A stretch of DNA of 64,000 nucleotides, taken from Pseudomonadota bacterium. Lineage in GTDB: Bacteria; Bdellovibrionota; UBA1018. The translations under genes were made by a program, and so were the position numbers. Positions within the stretch are counted from its first letter, which is position 1, and every line of letters starts with the position of its first letter. The DNA is taken from NCBI GenBank assembly GCA_027485695.1, contig JAIXQO010000002.1:666006-730005 (forward strand). The letters run 5' to 3'. The notes beneath the pieces were generated by a model. The model searched no databases. It was not told the origin of the DNA and saw nothing but the letters and a program-made list of their open reading frames with translations. Shown one piece after another: positions 24,817-34,370 of this stretch.

Positions 24817-26013
24817 CTATTGATGATGGTGAAACACCGATTCTTCGAGCTTCGGATCGCGAATCGCGACGACCGTGTTATTCGACAAGAAGCGATGTAC
24901 AAGGAATGCGAACACCCCACCGAATGCAAGGAGAGGTGCAACTTCGATCCAACCGATCACGGCGCCTTCTTTGTGGAATTCCGGCTGAATGAGCCAAATC
25001 AAATCAATCCACTGAGCGAAAAGCATCCAGCAGCCGACGACGAGAAGGCGCTTCTCGGAGCGCTTCGCGCCGCGGGTCAAGAGTCCGAAGAACGGCACCA
25101 AGAACTTGCCGATCAAGAGGAACGTCGTGACGTACATCCATTTACCTTCCATGCGATGCATGAAGTACATCGTCTCTTCCGGAAGGTTGGCGTACCAAAT
25201 CAGCATGAACTGACAGAACGCGATGTAAGCCCAGAACACCGTAAAAGCGAACATGAACTTGCCGAGGTCATGGAGGTGGTTGTCGTTGACGATCCCATCC
25301 AGGTAACCTGCGCGCTTAAGTAAAACCGTGATGACTGTCGTCAAGGCAAGCGATGCGTAGAAACTACCCGCAAAGCAATACACGCCGAACATCGTCGAAA
25401 ACCAATGTGGGTCGAGCGACATCAAGAGGTCAAACGAGACCATCGTGAACGTCAACGCGAAGAGGGCCAGGAATAAAGGAGCGCGGACCTTGTTTTTTGC
25501 CGTGTGCGAGTAGGCACCGTCTTTGTCTTGCGCGACTGAGCTTCCGACCATGGAGACTCCAAAGAAGATCCAGACGATGATTGCGATAATATTGCGGATC
25601 CAGAAGAACGTCAGGTTCAGGTAGCCTGCTTTGTGCTCCAGGATCAGATCGCCTTTGACTACTTCTGGATGAGTCCACTCATAGATCTGATGAGCTCCCA
25701 GACCGACGGCTATGAATCCAAGAAGGACTACCGGCAGATAAGCAGTAAAGGATTCCGAGATCCGGCGAATCGGGGCGCTCCACATCGCACCCGTTAAAAA
25801 CTGGATCGCGGCGATGAAGAGACCACCGATGGCGAGTCCCATGAAATAGAAGTGATTCAGAAGCAAGCTCGACCAGCCGCGCTTAGCGTCGACCGAGATA
25901 CCCGCGACCGTCGCAACCAATCCAATCACCGCAAGAACGATGAAGAGGGTTCGTAGGCCTGGATTCGGCTTGAGGCTTCCAGGGTTTTTAATCGTGTGAG
26001 CGTCGTGTCCCAT
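24817..26013 (-). CDS. actF: Alternative complex III subunit ActF (NrfD-like membrane subunit)
   Basis: 398 residues with about ten membrane helices: HFYFMGLAIGGLFIAAIQFLTGAMWS, YLNLTFFWIRNIIAIIVWIFFG, FDLLMSLDPHWFSTMFGVYCFAGSF. ACIII oxidises quinol and reduces cytochrome c, replacing the bc1 complex. ActF is one of two NrfD-like quinol-site subunits in the usual complex. The other, ActC, is not in this cluster. A His-rich C terminus (VFHHHQ) is present. Last gene of the operon. Confidence 0.92.
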   Translation of the reverse strand: MGHDAHTIKNPGSLKPNPGLRTLFIVLAVIGLVATVAGISVDAKRGWSSLLLNHFYFMGLAIGGLFIAAIQFLTGAMWSAPIRRISESFTAYLPVVLLGFIAVGLGAHQIYEWTHPEVVKGDLILEHKAGYLNLTFFWIRNIIAIIVWIFFGVSMVGSSVAQDKDGAYSHTAKNKVRAPLFLALFALTFTMVSFDLLMSLDPHWFSTMFGVYCFAGSFYASLALTTVITVLLKRAGYLDGIVNDNHLHDLGKFMFAFTVFWAYIAFCQFMLIWYANLPEETMYFMHRMEGKWMYVTTFLLIGKFLVPFFGLLTRGAKRSEKRLLVVGCWMLFAQWIDLIWLIQPEFHKEGAVIGWIEVAPLLAFGGVFAFLVHRFLSNNTVVAIRDPKLEESVFHHHQ

Positions 26014-26041
26014 AATTTTCCTTTATTCGACTCTCGTACTC

Positions 26042-26590
26042 TTACTCGGCTTCGGACGCTTGAACGTCGGCTGCCGAAGGATGTTTCGAGCGCTGAAGCG
26101 CGCGGATGTAATGAATGATCGCCCAGCGATCTTCCGGTGTGATTTGAGCTGCGTAGCTCGGCATCAAATTCTGACCGTGCGTAATCACATGAAAGATGTT
26201 GCCGTCTTGGTAATTCCGGATTTTGTCGCTCTGAAGAGATGGCGGACGCGGAAACTTAGGAACGATCGTTCCATCGCCCTCGCCTGCCGGTCCGTGACAA
26301 ACCAAGCAGTAGGTCTGAAACCGATTCTGTCCGCGCGCCATGACCGTAGCCGTACGCTCGAGCGGATTTTTCAGAGTTTTGCCGGCGTCTTCCAAAGTGA
26401 GGCTCGGAGCCAGACCTCGGTAATTCGTCGGGATCGTGCCTTTGACGGGGGGTTGAACACCGGGTTCTTGAGCTTTCAGTGCAGGGCTATAAGCCATATC
26501 CGGCATATAAACGAAACGGGGGGTGCTGCGCTGGCCACAGGCTGAAAGCGCCGCCAATCCCAGGAGTGCGATCCAAGATCTCGTTTTCAT
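26042..26590 (-). CDS. actE: Alternative complex III subunit ActE (monoheme cytochrome c lipoprotein)
   Basis: 182 residues from the ATG at 26590, which overlaps the actD stop (ATGA); the ORF-track start nine bases upstream is a TTG. Lipobox LAALSACGQ. One heme site, CLVCHGPAGEGDG, with likely axial Met in GQNLMPSYAAQ, then TPEDRWAIIHYIRALQ. As in other ACIII complexes it would sit on the periplasmic face and hand electrons on. Translational coupling with actD is likely. Confidence 0.9.
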   Translation of the reverse strand: MKTRSWIALLGLAALSACGQRSTPRFVYMPDMAYSPALKAQEPGVQPPVKGTIPTNYRGLAPSLTLEDAGKTLKNPLERTATVMARGQNRFQTYCLVCHGPAGEGDGTIVPKFPRPPSLQSDKIRNYQDGNIFHVITHGQNLMPSYAAQITPEDRWAIIHYIRALQRSKHPSAADVQASEAE

Positions 26591-27210
26591 TCGAACCAAC
26601 CTCGCTCTTCGACACTCTTCACTTCGACGGCGCCCAGCCCCTTAAGGAATTGAAGCGCCTCTTGTTCTTCAAACTTCTTGAATGCTGCGAGTTTTTTCTC
26701 GTAACGAGCGATCTCGGCAGCTTCCATATCTTCGAGTTCCTCGGCCGTCTTGAGCTTCGGAGCATCGATCATCACCGCAAAACGATCGCGGGTGACATTC
26801 GGATCGAAAGAACGTTTTTTGGTGTTCGGGAATCCGTTGATGAGAAACATAGCTCCCACCGTCGCGAGACCTGCGAACAAAACCGTCAATTCGAACATGA
26901 TCGGCACGAAAGCAGGCCAGGACCAAAGCGGTTTACCGCCAACATTGATCGGCCAACTAATAACACTCGTTCCGTATTGGAGCATGACTGCGGACATAAA
27001 ACCCGTCAGACCAGCGCCCAAGGTGACAAACGGTAGCGGCGAACGTTTCAGGCCTTGAACCTTCTCAAGTCCGTGAATCGGGTATGGAGTGTACGCATCG
27101 AAACTCTCGTAGTTCGCGGCGCGAACTTTTTTGACCGCTTCGATCAATGGAGCAGGACCGTCGAAAAATCCGACGACGCCTGCGAGAGGACGGGCCTGAG
27201 CCTTATCCAT
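26587..27210 (-). CDS. actD: Alternative complex III subunit ActD (DUF3341)
   Basis: 207 residues from the ATG at 27210, which has gggga upstream; the ORF-track start at 27252 would intrude 50 nt into actB. N-terminal LAGVVGFFDGPAPLIEAVKKVRAANYESFDAYTPYPIHGL is typical of DUF3341. Two central membrane helices (GLTGFMSAVMLQYGTSV and FVPIMFELTVLFAGLATVGAMFL) follow. The start overlaps the actB stop by 8 nt, leaving no room for actC, which normally lies between them. Confidence 0.9.
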   Translation of the reverse strand: MDKAQARPLAGVVGFFDGPAPLIEAVKKVRAANYESFDAYTPYPIHGLEKVQGLKRSPLPFVTLGAGLTGFMSAVMLQYGTSVISWPINVGGKPLWSWPAFVPIMFELTVLFAGLATVGAMFLINGFPNTKKRSFDPNVTRDRFAVMIDAPKLKTAEELEDMEAAEIARYEKKLAAFKKFEEQEALQFLKGLGAVEVKSVEERGWFE

Positions 27211-30200
27211 GATGATTCTCCCCTTGTCCGGCACCTTCGCCGCCGTGGCCATGATTCGTTCCCACTTTGTTGCGAACCTTCGAGAGGTAGGAAACAGCAG
27301 GAACCGTATTCAAAACTTCGAGTACGCGGAAAGCGCGGTCGTCTTTGTTTCTCTCGACCACTACTGACTTCTCGTCATTGGTATTCCCAAAAACGATCGC
27401 GTCCGTTGGGCAAGTTTGCTGACAAGCCGTCTTCAGCTCGCCATCGCGAACCACGCGACCTTCGTCTTTGGCGCGATCCTTCACATCTCGGATACGCTGC
27501 ACGCAGAACGTACATTTTTCCATGATACCGCGCATACGAACCGTCACATCTGGGTTCCATGCGAGGTTCATCGAACCTTCATAGCTCTTCCAGTGATCGA
27601 AGAAGTTGAATCGACGAACCTTGTAAGGGCAGTTGTTCGCGCAATATCGGGTACCGACACAGCGGTTGTAGACCTGGGTGTTCAAACCCTCATCATTGTG
27701 AACCGTCGCGAGCACCGGACAAACCGTCTCGCAAGGAGCGTTGTCGCAGTGTTGGCAGAGCATCGGTTGGAAAATCACATCCGGATTTTCGGCATCTCCA
27801 GAATAGTAACGATCGATGCGAATCCAATGCATTTCGCGAGACTTACGAACGTTATCACGTCCGACGACCGGAATATTATTCTCGGCTTGGCAAGCCACGA
27901 CGCAGGCGCCGCATCCGAAACAAGTATTCAAGTCAATCGACATGCCCCACTTGTATTTCGGATACTTGTATTTCGGCCACATCGTCGGAACTTCGTCCAT
28001 ACGCAGGTGTGGATCGACGTGATTCGACGTTTTTGGATTCGATTTGAATTCCGCCAGCGTGATGTCGTTTACAATCGGGCGATTTTCGCTCGAGTTGTGC
28101 CACTGAGTGATGGCGATCTGATAACGCTTGCCGGTTGCTTTCACATGCTTAAGAGCAATGTTGGAAGCAATCCACTCGCCTTTTTCAGCGCGGAACAAGC
28201 CCGAGATGTCGCGACCGACGCCGGTGCCGACTTTGCCCGCTGCGCGACGGCCGTAGCCCACTGCGCCTGCGATGACGTCGAGCGGAAGTCCCGGTTGAAC
28301 GAGGACCGGAAGCTCGAACACTTCGCCCTTGTCGTCGGCGATTTCAACAACGTCGTTGCCTTTGACTTTGAGTTTCTCAGCCGTTTTCGGACTCATCGCT
28401 GCGTAGTTATCCCACGTGGCGGTCGTGATCGGGTCTGGGAATTCTTGCAGCCAAGGATTGTTTGCTTGAGCTCCGTTGCGCATGCCGACCTTCTGGTAAG
28501 AAACCCAGCGCAGACCTTCGTTTGCTTTGGATTTCTGATAGGTCGGAATACGGCTCATCGAAGTTCCGCGGAACGAACGAGCCGAGACACTTGGAGCATC
28601 GGATTTTACCATGCCGTCGCGAAGAGCGTTGTCCCAGCCAGCATCGAAACCGGCGAGGCCACGGATGTACTTTTCTTTCCAGTTGGCACGTAAGTAGTCG
28701 TACCAGCCGGTGTTGACGCGAGAAGCGAGTCCTTTGATATTCAAGGAGCCGGATTTCGCCCATGCCAAGAGCGAGTCTTGGAACGCGCGCGTCGAATTGA
28801 TCGGTGCAACGGTTGGCTGCTGAATCGAGGCAATTCCCTTGCGAGGCTGGGCATCGCCCCAGCTCTCCAAGAAATGATGACCAGGAGCCAAGTAATCGGA
28901 AACGAGTGCGGTCTCGTCTTCGCGGTCATTGATCGTGATGACGAGAGGAACTTTGCCGATCGCGGACAGGAAACCCGTCGCTTTTGGCCATTCATAGGCA
29001 GGGTTGACGCCGTAGAAAATCACTGCGTCGACTTGTCCGTTGTTCATGGCCTGCATGAACGATTCGATGGCCGCTGGAGACTGCCCCGTCGCAAAGGTCG
29101 CTTTGGAGTTACCATCGACCGTTTTGCCTTCGTTACCGAGGGTAGAGTTCAAGAAGTTAGCGATCACTTGAATCGCAACCGAGTCCGCGTGGCGAGTAGA
29201 AAGACCTCCAGCGAGTACGATCGACTCACCTGCCGCACCGGCCAAAGTCGCCGCGATCTCGCTGAGTTTTTCGATCGCGACACCCGTCTCTTCGGAGACG
29301 ACCGCAAGCGTGTAACCTTGGATTTCGCCTGGTACGGACACGCCTTTTTTGCGGGCCACTTCAGCTGCGATCGCAGCCAGAAGCTTGAGTTCGTCGCCTG
29401 GGCGAACTGGAATACGCTCGTCGGCGTTGGCGCCGGTCAAGCTCATCATATTTTCGAGGACAAAAAGCTTGGAGAGTTGAGCGTTTTTCGCGTCTTTGGA
29501 ATTCAGCTTACGGGTTTTCGCCCAGTCTGCCGCATAACCTTCGGAAGTCGAACCATCGCCCAAGAAATCGGCGCCAACAGAGAGCACGACTTTGGCGAGA
29601 TCAAAACGGTAGTGAGGCAGGACCGACGTGCCGTAGCTCTCAAGCTGACCGACTGCTACTTCGTTTGGAGCGGAAGCATCGAACTCAATGTGAGTGCCGG
29701 CGGCAAACGCACCCAGGAAATCCTGAACGAGTTGTTTCGTCGATTCGCTCACCATCGGGCGACTCACCAAACGAATACGGCCAGATCCGGCTGCGATCGC
29801 CTTGAGCTTGGAGCCGATTTCTTTGTCGAGATCTTCCCAAGAAATGGTCTTCGAGCCTTTGCCACGATTCATCACCTTGGCTTCTTTGGCGCGATCCGTA
29901 TCGTAAAGGTCGAGCAAACTGGCTTGCAGCCAACCGGAGAGCGCTCCGCGATTCACTGGATGGTCCGGGTGACCTTCGAGTTTCACTGGGCGACCTTCAC
30001 GAACTTTTGCCAGGATACCGTAACCGGTTTCTGGGCAGCTCGTTGCATAGTAGTTCGCAACACCGTGAGTAATTTCCTCCGGCTTCACGACGTAAGGGAT
30101 GATCTTGTGCACCGGACGGCGGGCACAAGAGAAGCTGGCCATCGCCATACTAGCACCCATGATCGTCAAGAAGTCGCGACGAGCGATCCCCTTGGTATCC

Positions 30201-30382
30201 AGGCGATCGATCAGACCAATCGTCTCAACCGGCTTATCGTAGAATTCCTGGGCGCGCTTTTCGAGCACCGCAGGGTCTGACCAATAAGAGGCTTCGAGTT
30301 CCTCTACGCCGAGCCAATGGCGCGGTGGAATAAATTCGTTAGAGCTGTTTTCAGAGTTTGCCTTCATGGGATGAGTTTCCAT
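27203..30382 (-). CDS. actB: Alternative complex III subunit ActB (molybdopterin-fold/iron-sulfur protein)
   Basis: 1059 residues, normal family length. The N-terminal extension has WLGVEELEASYW and a Tat-like signal (RRDFLTIMGASMAMASFSC). The large middle part is the molybdopterin-oxidoreductase fold (in ACIII usually without cofactor). The C-terminal ferredoxin-like part has CFGCGACVVACQAENN, CQHCDNAPCETVCPV, CVGTRYCANNCPYKVRRF, CTFCVQRI and CQQTCPTDAI, giving one [3Fe-4S] plus three [4Fe-4S] clusters in the known complexes. It ends in a His/Gly-rich tail. Confidence 0.94.
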   Translation of the reverse strand: METHPMKANSENSSNEFIPPRHWLGVEELEASYWSDPAVLEKRAQEFYDKPVETIGLIDRLDTKGIARRDFLTIMGASMAMASFSCARRPVHKIIPYVVKPEEITHGVANYYATSCPETGYGILAKVREGRPVKLEGHPDHPVNRGALSGWLQASLLDLYDTDRAKEAKVMNRGKGSKTISWEDLDKEIGSKLKAIAAGSGRIRLVSRPMVSESTKQLVQDFLGAFAAGTHIEFDASAPNEVAVGQLESYGTSVLPHYRFDLAKVVLSVGADFLGDGSTSEGYAADWAKTRKLNSKDAKNAQLSKLFVLENMMSLTGANADERIPVRPGDELKLLAAIAAEVARKKGVSVPGEIQGYTLAVVSEETGVAIEKLSEIAATLAGAAGESIVLAGGLSTRHADSVAIQVIANFLNSTLGNEGKTVDGNSKATFATGQSPAAIESFMQAMNNGQVDAVIFYGVNPAYEWPKATGFLSAIGKVPLVITINDREDETALVSDYLAPGHHFLESWGDAQPRKGIASIQQPTVAPINSTRAFQDSLLAWAKSGSLNIKGLASRVNTGWYDYLRANWKEKYIRGLAGFDAGWDNALRDGMVKSDAPSVSARSFRGTSMSRIPTYQKSKANEGLRWVSYQKVGMRNGAQANNPWLQEFPDPITTATWDNYAAMSPKTAEKLKVKGNDVVEIADDKGEVFELPVLVQPGLPLDVIAGAVGYGRRAAGKVGTGVGRDISGLFRAEKGEWIASNIALKHVKATGKRYQIAITQWHNSSENRPIVNDITLAEFKSNPKTSNHVDPHLRMDEVPTMWPKYKYPKYKWGMSIDLNTCFGCGACVVACQAENNIPVVGRDNVRKSREMHWIRIDRYYSGDAENPDVIFQPMLCQHCDNAPCETVCPVLATVHNDEGLNTQVYNRCVGTRYCANNCPYKVRRFNFFDHWKSYEGSMNLAWNPDVTVRMRGIMEKCTFCVQRIRDVKDRAKDEGRVVRDGELKTACQQTCPTDAIVFGNTNDEKSVVVERNKDDRAFRVLEVLNTVPAVSYLSKVRNKVGTNHGHGGEGAGQGENHHG

Positions 30383-30426
30383 TTCGGTTCTTAATCAAAA
30401 TCTTTGTTCAAGCACTCGAGCCACTA

Positions 30427-31005
30427 CTAATAGTGACAAGTCGAGCAGTTCACCGGCGCTAGGGAGTGCGCCATTGGATCGAAGTCCGGACGTTTCTTCA
30501 GACCATCCGCGACGTCTTTCGGCATCGTGTTGCCTTTGTGGCATTCCATACACCAACCCATGGTCAGAGGACTGACCTGATAGACCTTATCCATCGTCTC
30601 GATCGGGCCGTGGCAGGTCTGACAATTCAAACCAGCGGCCACGTGACGCTTGTGAGGAAAATAAGCGTGATCGGGAAGTTCGTGAATTCGAACCCACTCA
30701 ATTGGCTTGCCCGCATCATATGCGGCTTTCAGCTTTTGAATGTGTGGGCTGTCGGTTTTCACGACGGTGTGACAATTCATGCACGTTCCCAATGGAGGGA
30801 CCGATGCATGTTTTGAACGCTCAACGTCCGAGTGACAGTATTGGCAGGAGATCTTGTTTTCACCGGCGTGTAAGCGGTGAGAGAACGGGATCGGCTGCTC
30901 TGGAGCATAACCTTGGTTGGAAGCACTCGGAAAAACGTAGGCCAAAATAGAGCCCACGACCAGCAAGCCGAGTACACCCAGCGAGACCAAAAGACCTTTC
31001 GACAT
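30427..31005 (-). CDS. actA: Alternative complex III subunit ActA (pentaheme cytochrome c)
   Basis: Start at the ATG at 31005 rather than the ORF-track start at 31077, giving 192 residues with one N-terminal membrane anchor (GLLVSLGVLGLLVVGSILAYVF). Five heme-binding sites are present: CQYCH, CMNCH, CQTCH, CMECH, CSTCH. It receives electrons from ActB and passes them to ActE or to the oxidase. First gene of the operon; its promoter should lie in the 31006-31300 stretch, where I saw no clear -35/-10 pair. Confidence 0.92.
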   Translation of the reverse strand: MSKGLLVSLGVLGLLVVGSILAYVFPSASNQGYAPEQPIPFSHRLHAGENKISCQYCHSDVERSKHASVPPLGTCMNCHTVVKTDSPHIQKLKAAYDAGKPIEWVRIHELPDHAYFPHKRHVAAGLNCQTCHGPIETMDKVYQVSPLTMGWCMECHKGNTMPKDVADGLKKRPDFDPMAHSLAPVNCSTCHY

Positions 31006-31439
31006 ACGAAGCGCACCTATCGAAAATTGGATGGAGATATTGACTAGTATCTGACAAAGTTTGCGCACTTTTGGCAAGGAGAAACTCTGGAAAACTCTGG
31101 ATTCGATTCAAGATTTTTGAATCGTACAACTCCGACCTGGCGGGTCTGATTAACAAGTTTTGTCGAAATACCCATCTCCATCACCTCGACCACTCTGTGG
31201 CCTCTGACGCTTTGAGCCCCTTCGAATCTCGAGTTTCTGTGCTCATCTTTCGGATTCGAATGCCGCTCACCGATCTCTTCGAATCCTTTTCATTCGCTCG
31301 ATAAATTCGCTTGGTTACGACACTTTTGCACGCATTGCGTAATTTTTCCCGCCCTCGTCCTAACACTTTCTTGACGAACGCTCCCTTGTTGGAACCCCTT
31401 GTTTTGGTAGTGTCGCCGAAAGATCAACAGGGGGGAATT
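31006..31439. other. Divergent intergenic region between actA and the PLD-like gene
   Basis: Holds the promoters of both genes by necessity. A ttgacg hexamer occurs near 31371 on the plus strand, but no convincing -10 follows. No hairpin or small ORF worth calling was seen. Confidence 0.35.
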
Positions 31440-32897
31440 ATGATCGGGATGAAACTGTTTCGTTCGAAGGGTTCGAATCCATCACTCCACAACCGTGGGC
31501 GTTTTCTCATCTGCTTCGCTTTAGCTCTCAGTTCGGGATTCACGACTCTATCTACTAGCGCACTTGCAGAAGGCAAACCGTTCTCAGGCGGCGTTCGCGG
31601 CGGAGCCATCGCAGTCGGCCCGGATCGAAACCTGGATCTGTTCATGGATGCCCTCAATCGCGCGCAAGATCGGATCTGGATCAACATCTATCAGATCGAT
31701 CAAGAGCCCGTCATTCGACTCCTCGAACGCAAACTTCAATCCAACCTCGAAGTGAAAATCCTGCTCGAAACCGAACCGTGCTGTACGGCGAACCTTGCAA
31801 ACGCGGGTTTCCGAGCTGCACTTCGCTTGAGCCAAGCCCTTCAACGCTCCAGAAATCCTCGCAGCCGCATCTTTTTCATGCGGAACTTGAACAAAGAATC
31901 TCCCATCCTCCCAAAACCCGCCAACACCCGCCGCTATCCGTTCAATCACGCAAAATACGCGTTGATCGACACTCAAACGGTTTGGATGGCATCGGAAAAT
32001 CTCACGACCTCGGGACACGCTATTCCAGGTCAAACCGGAAACCGCGGCTGGGATGTGGTCCTTGACGACCCGAACCTTTCGCGCCAACTCGGATCAGTTT
32101 TCATCGGCGATTCAAATACCCGTCAAGACATCATCACGATGGGCCCGTCGGATCCGATACCAGCTTTTATCGTAAATGCCCGCCCAGGAAGAGAAGAAGA
32201 CGAAGAACAAGTCACCTCACGCGGCGGACTTCGTTCTTTTCCGATCATCTCGGTGAATATTACCGACGCAGAACTCATTGCGGCCCCCAATGCAGTTGAC
32301 CCGGTCGTCAACTGGATGCGCCGAAGCTCCCGCACACTGGATCTCCAATTCATGTCGCTTCCGACCAAATGGACGGCGCCCGACAAAACACCGATTCTCA
32401 GCCGCATGGTCGCTACTCTCCTGGAACGTGCCGCCGCTGGAACTCGCATCCGCGTCCTCTTGAACGATGACCGCGTCTGGGACAGCAATACGAATCTCCT
32501 CGTAGCCAAGAAAAACGAGCTGACGGTTGCCTACCTCAATCGGCAGGCCGCCTGCCGCCGCCTGAATCTCGAAGCCCGCGTCATCGACGCGCAATCGACC
32601 GGCATCACCTACATCCATAACAAAGGAATGATCGGCGATAACGCGCGAGTCCTCGTGAGCTCGATCAACGGTACTCAGAATTCTATCGAGGCGAACCGAG
32701 AGACCGCGCTAGCCCTCGATACTCGCGAAGGCGCGGCCCTCTTGAGCGATGTTTTCAATTGGGATTGGTCACGCTCTCCGGCAGCTGAACGCGACATCCG
32801 CACCCAGGCGGCTCGCGACGCGAATCAGAATTGTGAGGCAGTCCGTACGCCGTTCGCCTGGGCGGTCGATGCCGGACCTCAACTCTTCCTCCAGTAA
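31440..32897 (+). CDS. Secreted phospholipase-D-superfamily protein
   Basis: Start at ATG 31440 (preceded by gggggaa), giving 485 residues with a signal peptide (GRFLICFALALSSGFTTLSTSALAEG). Two HKD half-sites are complete: HAKYALIDTQTVWMASENL near residue 190 and HNKGMIGDNARVLVSSINGTQNS near residue 400. The family includes phospholipases, cardiolipin synthases and nucleases, so the substrate is open. Export suggests lipid or extracellular nucleic acid as target. A strong terminator follows. Confidence 0.88.
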   Translation: MIGMKLFRSKGSNPSLHNRGRFLICFALALSSGFTTLSTSALAEGKPFSGGVRGGAIAVGPDRNLDLFMDALNRAQDRIWINIYQIDQEPVIRLLERKLQSNLEVKILLETEPCCTANLANAGFRAALRLSQALQRSRNPRSRIFFMRNLNKESPILPKPANTRRYPFNHAKYALIDTQTVWMASENLTTSGHAIPGQTGNRGWDVVLDDPNLSRQLGSVFIGDSNTRQDIITMGPSDPIPAFIVNARPGREEDEEQVTSRGGLRSFPIISVNITDAELIAAPNAVDPVVNWMRRSSRTLDLQFMSLPTKWTAPDKTPILSRMVATLLERAAAGTRIRVLLNDDRVWDSNTNLLVAKKNELTVAYLNRQAACRRLNLEARVIDAQSTGITYIHNKGMIGDNARVLVSSINGTQNSIEANRETALALDTREGAALLSDVFNWDWSRSPAAERDIRTQAARDANQNCEAVRTPFAWAVDAGPQLFLQ

Positions 32898-32920
32898 TTC
32901 GAGAAACAACGAACCAAAAT

Positions 32921-32956
32921 AAAAGGGCCGATTCTCTTCCGAGAGTCGGCCCTTTT
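32921..32956. terminator. Bidirectional terminator between the PLD-like gene and clpP
   Basis: Aaaagggccgattctc and gagagtcggccctttt form a 16-bp stem with one G-T pair and a 4-nt loop, with A and T runs on both sides. It serves both convergent genes. Confidence 0.9.
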
Positions 32957-32976
32957 ACCTTCAAAAAAACTAAAAA

Positions 32977-33588
32977 TTAGCGTTTGACGACCGCTTCTAG
33001 CGCCTTGCGATCCGCGATCACTTGGGAAATCAGGCCGAGCTCGATCGCCTCATTTGGGTTCACCCAACGATCGCGCTCCATGAGCTCCACGAATTTCTCG
33101 ACGGTGCCGCCGGTACGTTCGGCGTAGAGTTGGTGCATTTTCTTTTTCAGCTCGATGATGTCCTTGGCATGAATTTCGAGATCGGACGCCTGTCCACGAA
33201 GCACGCCACCGATGAGCGGTTGGTGGATCAAAAGTTTTGCGTTCGGAAGACAAACTCGGTCCGCCTTTTCGGCACAGAGAGCGATCACAGAGCCCATGCT
33301 GGCAGCCATACCCGCGACCACGGTAATCACGCGCGGAGAAATGAACCGAGCCGTATCGTAGATGGAGAAACCGGAGTAGACCTCGCCACCTGGGCAATCG
33401 ATCCACATCACGATCGGAGCGGACGGGTTCACGCGCTCAAGCGCGAGCAACTGGCGGTTCACCTTGACCGCAAGTTCCGAGTTGACCTCGCCGCTCACGA
33501 AGATCGTGCGGGATTCAAAGATGTGTTGGTCGATCGGAGTAAACGTTGGCGTGGTGGTCTTGGATTCGTTTTGTTTTTCGTCGCTCAT
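32977..33588 (-). CDS. clpP: ATP-dependent Clp protease proteolytic subunit
   Basis: 203-residue serine peptidase subunit of ClpXP/ClpAP. Catalytic Ser in GMAASMGSVIAL, His in LIHQPLIGG and Asp in ERDRWVNPNEAIELGLI are in the usual places. It is not next to tig or clpX, its common partners, so the genome may have another copy. The N-terminal ~20 residues are Lys/Thr-rich (MSDEKQNESKTTTPTFTP), which is not typical of the main ClpP. Confidence 0.93.
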   Translation of the reverse strand: MSDEKQNESKTTTPTFTPIDQHIFESRTIFVSGEVNSELAVKVNRQLLALERVNPSAPIVMWIDCPGGEVYSGFSIYDTARFISPRVITVVAGMAASMGSVIALCAEKADRVCLPNAKLLIHQPLIGGVLRGQASDLEIHAKDIIELKKKMHQLYAERTGGTVEKFVELMERDRWVNPNEAIELGLISQVIADRKALEAVVKR

Positions 33589-33664
33589 ATACCTTTAGCG
33601 TACGAGGATTGGACGGCGGGCTCAAGGAAAACCGGCCACTCTAGCCACAGACAGCTCGACGCCG

Positions 33665-34300
33665 TTAATTTGAGTCTTGGTTGGCGAGCACGTGTTTCAG
33701 AATCTTGCCCTCATTGATAGTCCACTCATCCAATCCCAAGGCGACGGAGGAAACGTTACCCGTTGCACCCGCTATAAATGAATTCTGTGCTATCGCCGTC
33801 GTTGGCAGCCAAGCGACGCTCACACGGGATCCTGGATTGGCGGCGGCAGTTGCTGGATAAAACGTATCGTGAGTACCTGGAGTAGTCGCCGTTCCCCACG
33901 CCGCCTCCGTGTTTCCACAGGTCGGCGGAGAATCGTCGCTATAATCGAAACCGTTGCAAACCAGGTTCGCGTTCGGACCACAAGTCGTATTCGTCGTTAC
34001 AGACGTGGCAAAACCGACCGCGTAGTACCTGCGCTGAATCGCGCCAGAGAAATTCTTCTCGGGCTCGTAACCTGCTTGCCTCAGACAAGCCGTAAAGGTG
34101 TTGTAATTTGCGGCAAACCCCTTCTGAGCCGTATAGATCGCCGAAAGCGCAATATTTGCTTCTCGTTGCCGAGCGCGAACTTGGTATTTCTGAAAATTAG
34201 GTATCGCGATCGAAGCGAGGAGGCCGACGATCGCAACAACAATCATCAACTCGACTAAAGTAAAGCCGTGACGATCAGATTTAACTAGCTGGGAGCGCAC
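33665..34300 (-). CDS. Type IV pilin-like protein
   Basis: 211 residues. Prepilin peptidase site and methylation motif: HGFTLVELMIVVAIVGLLASIAIPNFQKYQ. The short leader MRSQLVKSDRHG precedes the cleaved Gly. The globular domain has six Cys (ACLRQ, TTCGP, VCNGF, TCGNT and others) and a central part rich in Thr and Ala. It is longer than most major pilins, so a PilA homologue or minor pilin are both possible. No assembly genes are nearby. Confidence 0.87.
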   Translation of the reverse strand: MRSQLVKSDRHGFTLVELMIVVAIVGLLASIAIPNFQKYQVRARQREANIALSAIYTAQKGFAANYNTFTACLRQAGYEPEKNFSGAIQRRYYAVGFATSVTTNTTCGPNANLVCNGFDYSDDSPPTCGNTEAAWGTATTPGTHDTFYPATAAANPGSRVSVAWLPTTAIAQNSFIAGATGNVSSVALGLDEWTINEGKILKHVLANQDSN

Positions 34301-34370
34301 CCATTTAGTCTATCCAAAACGCCCCGATGTTACCCGATGAAGGATATGAATTTAAACTCACAAAAACGCG

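Noticed and set aside
27416-28693. 425-codon plus-strand ORF opposite actB
   Set aside because: Shadow ORF; the minus strand has conserved cysteine motifs.
28778-30280. 500-codon ORF on the plus strand opposite actB
   Set aside because: It is the mirror of a well-supported iron-sulfur protein gene, has no recognisable motif and no ribosome site.
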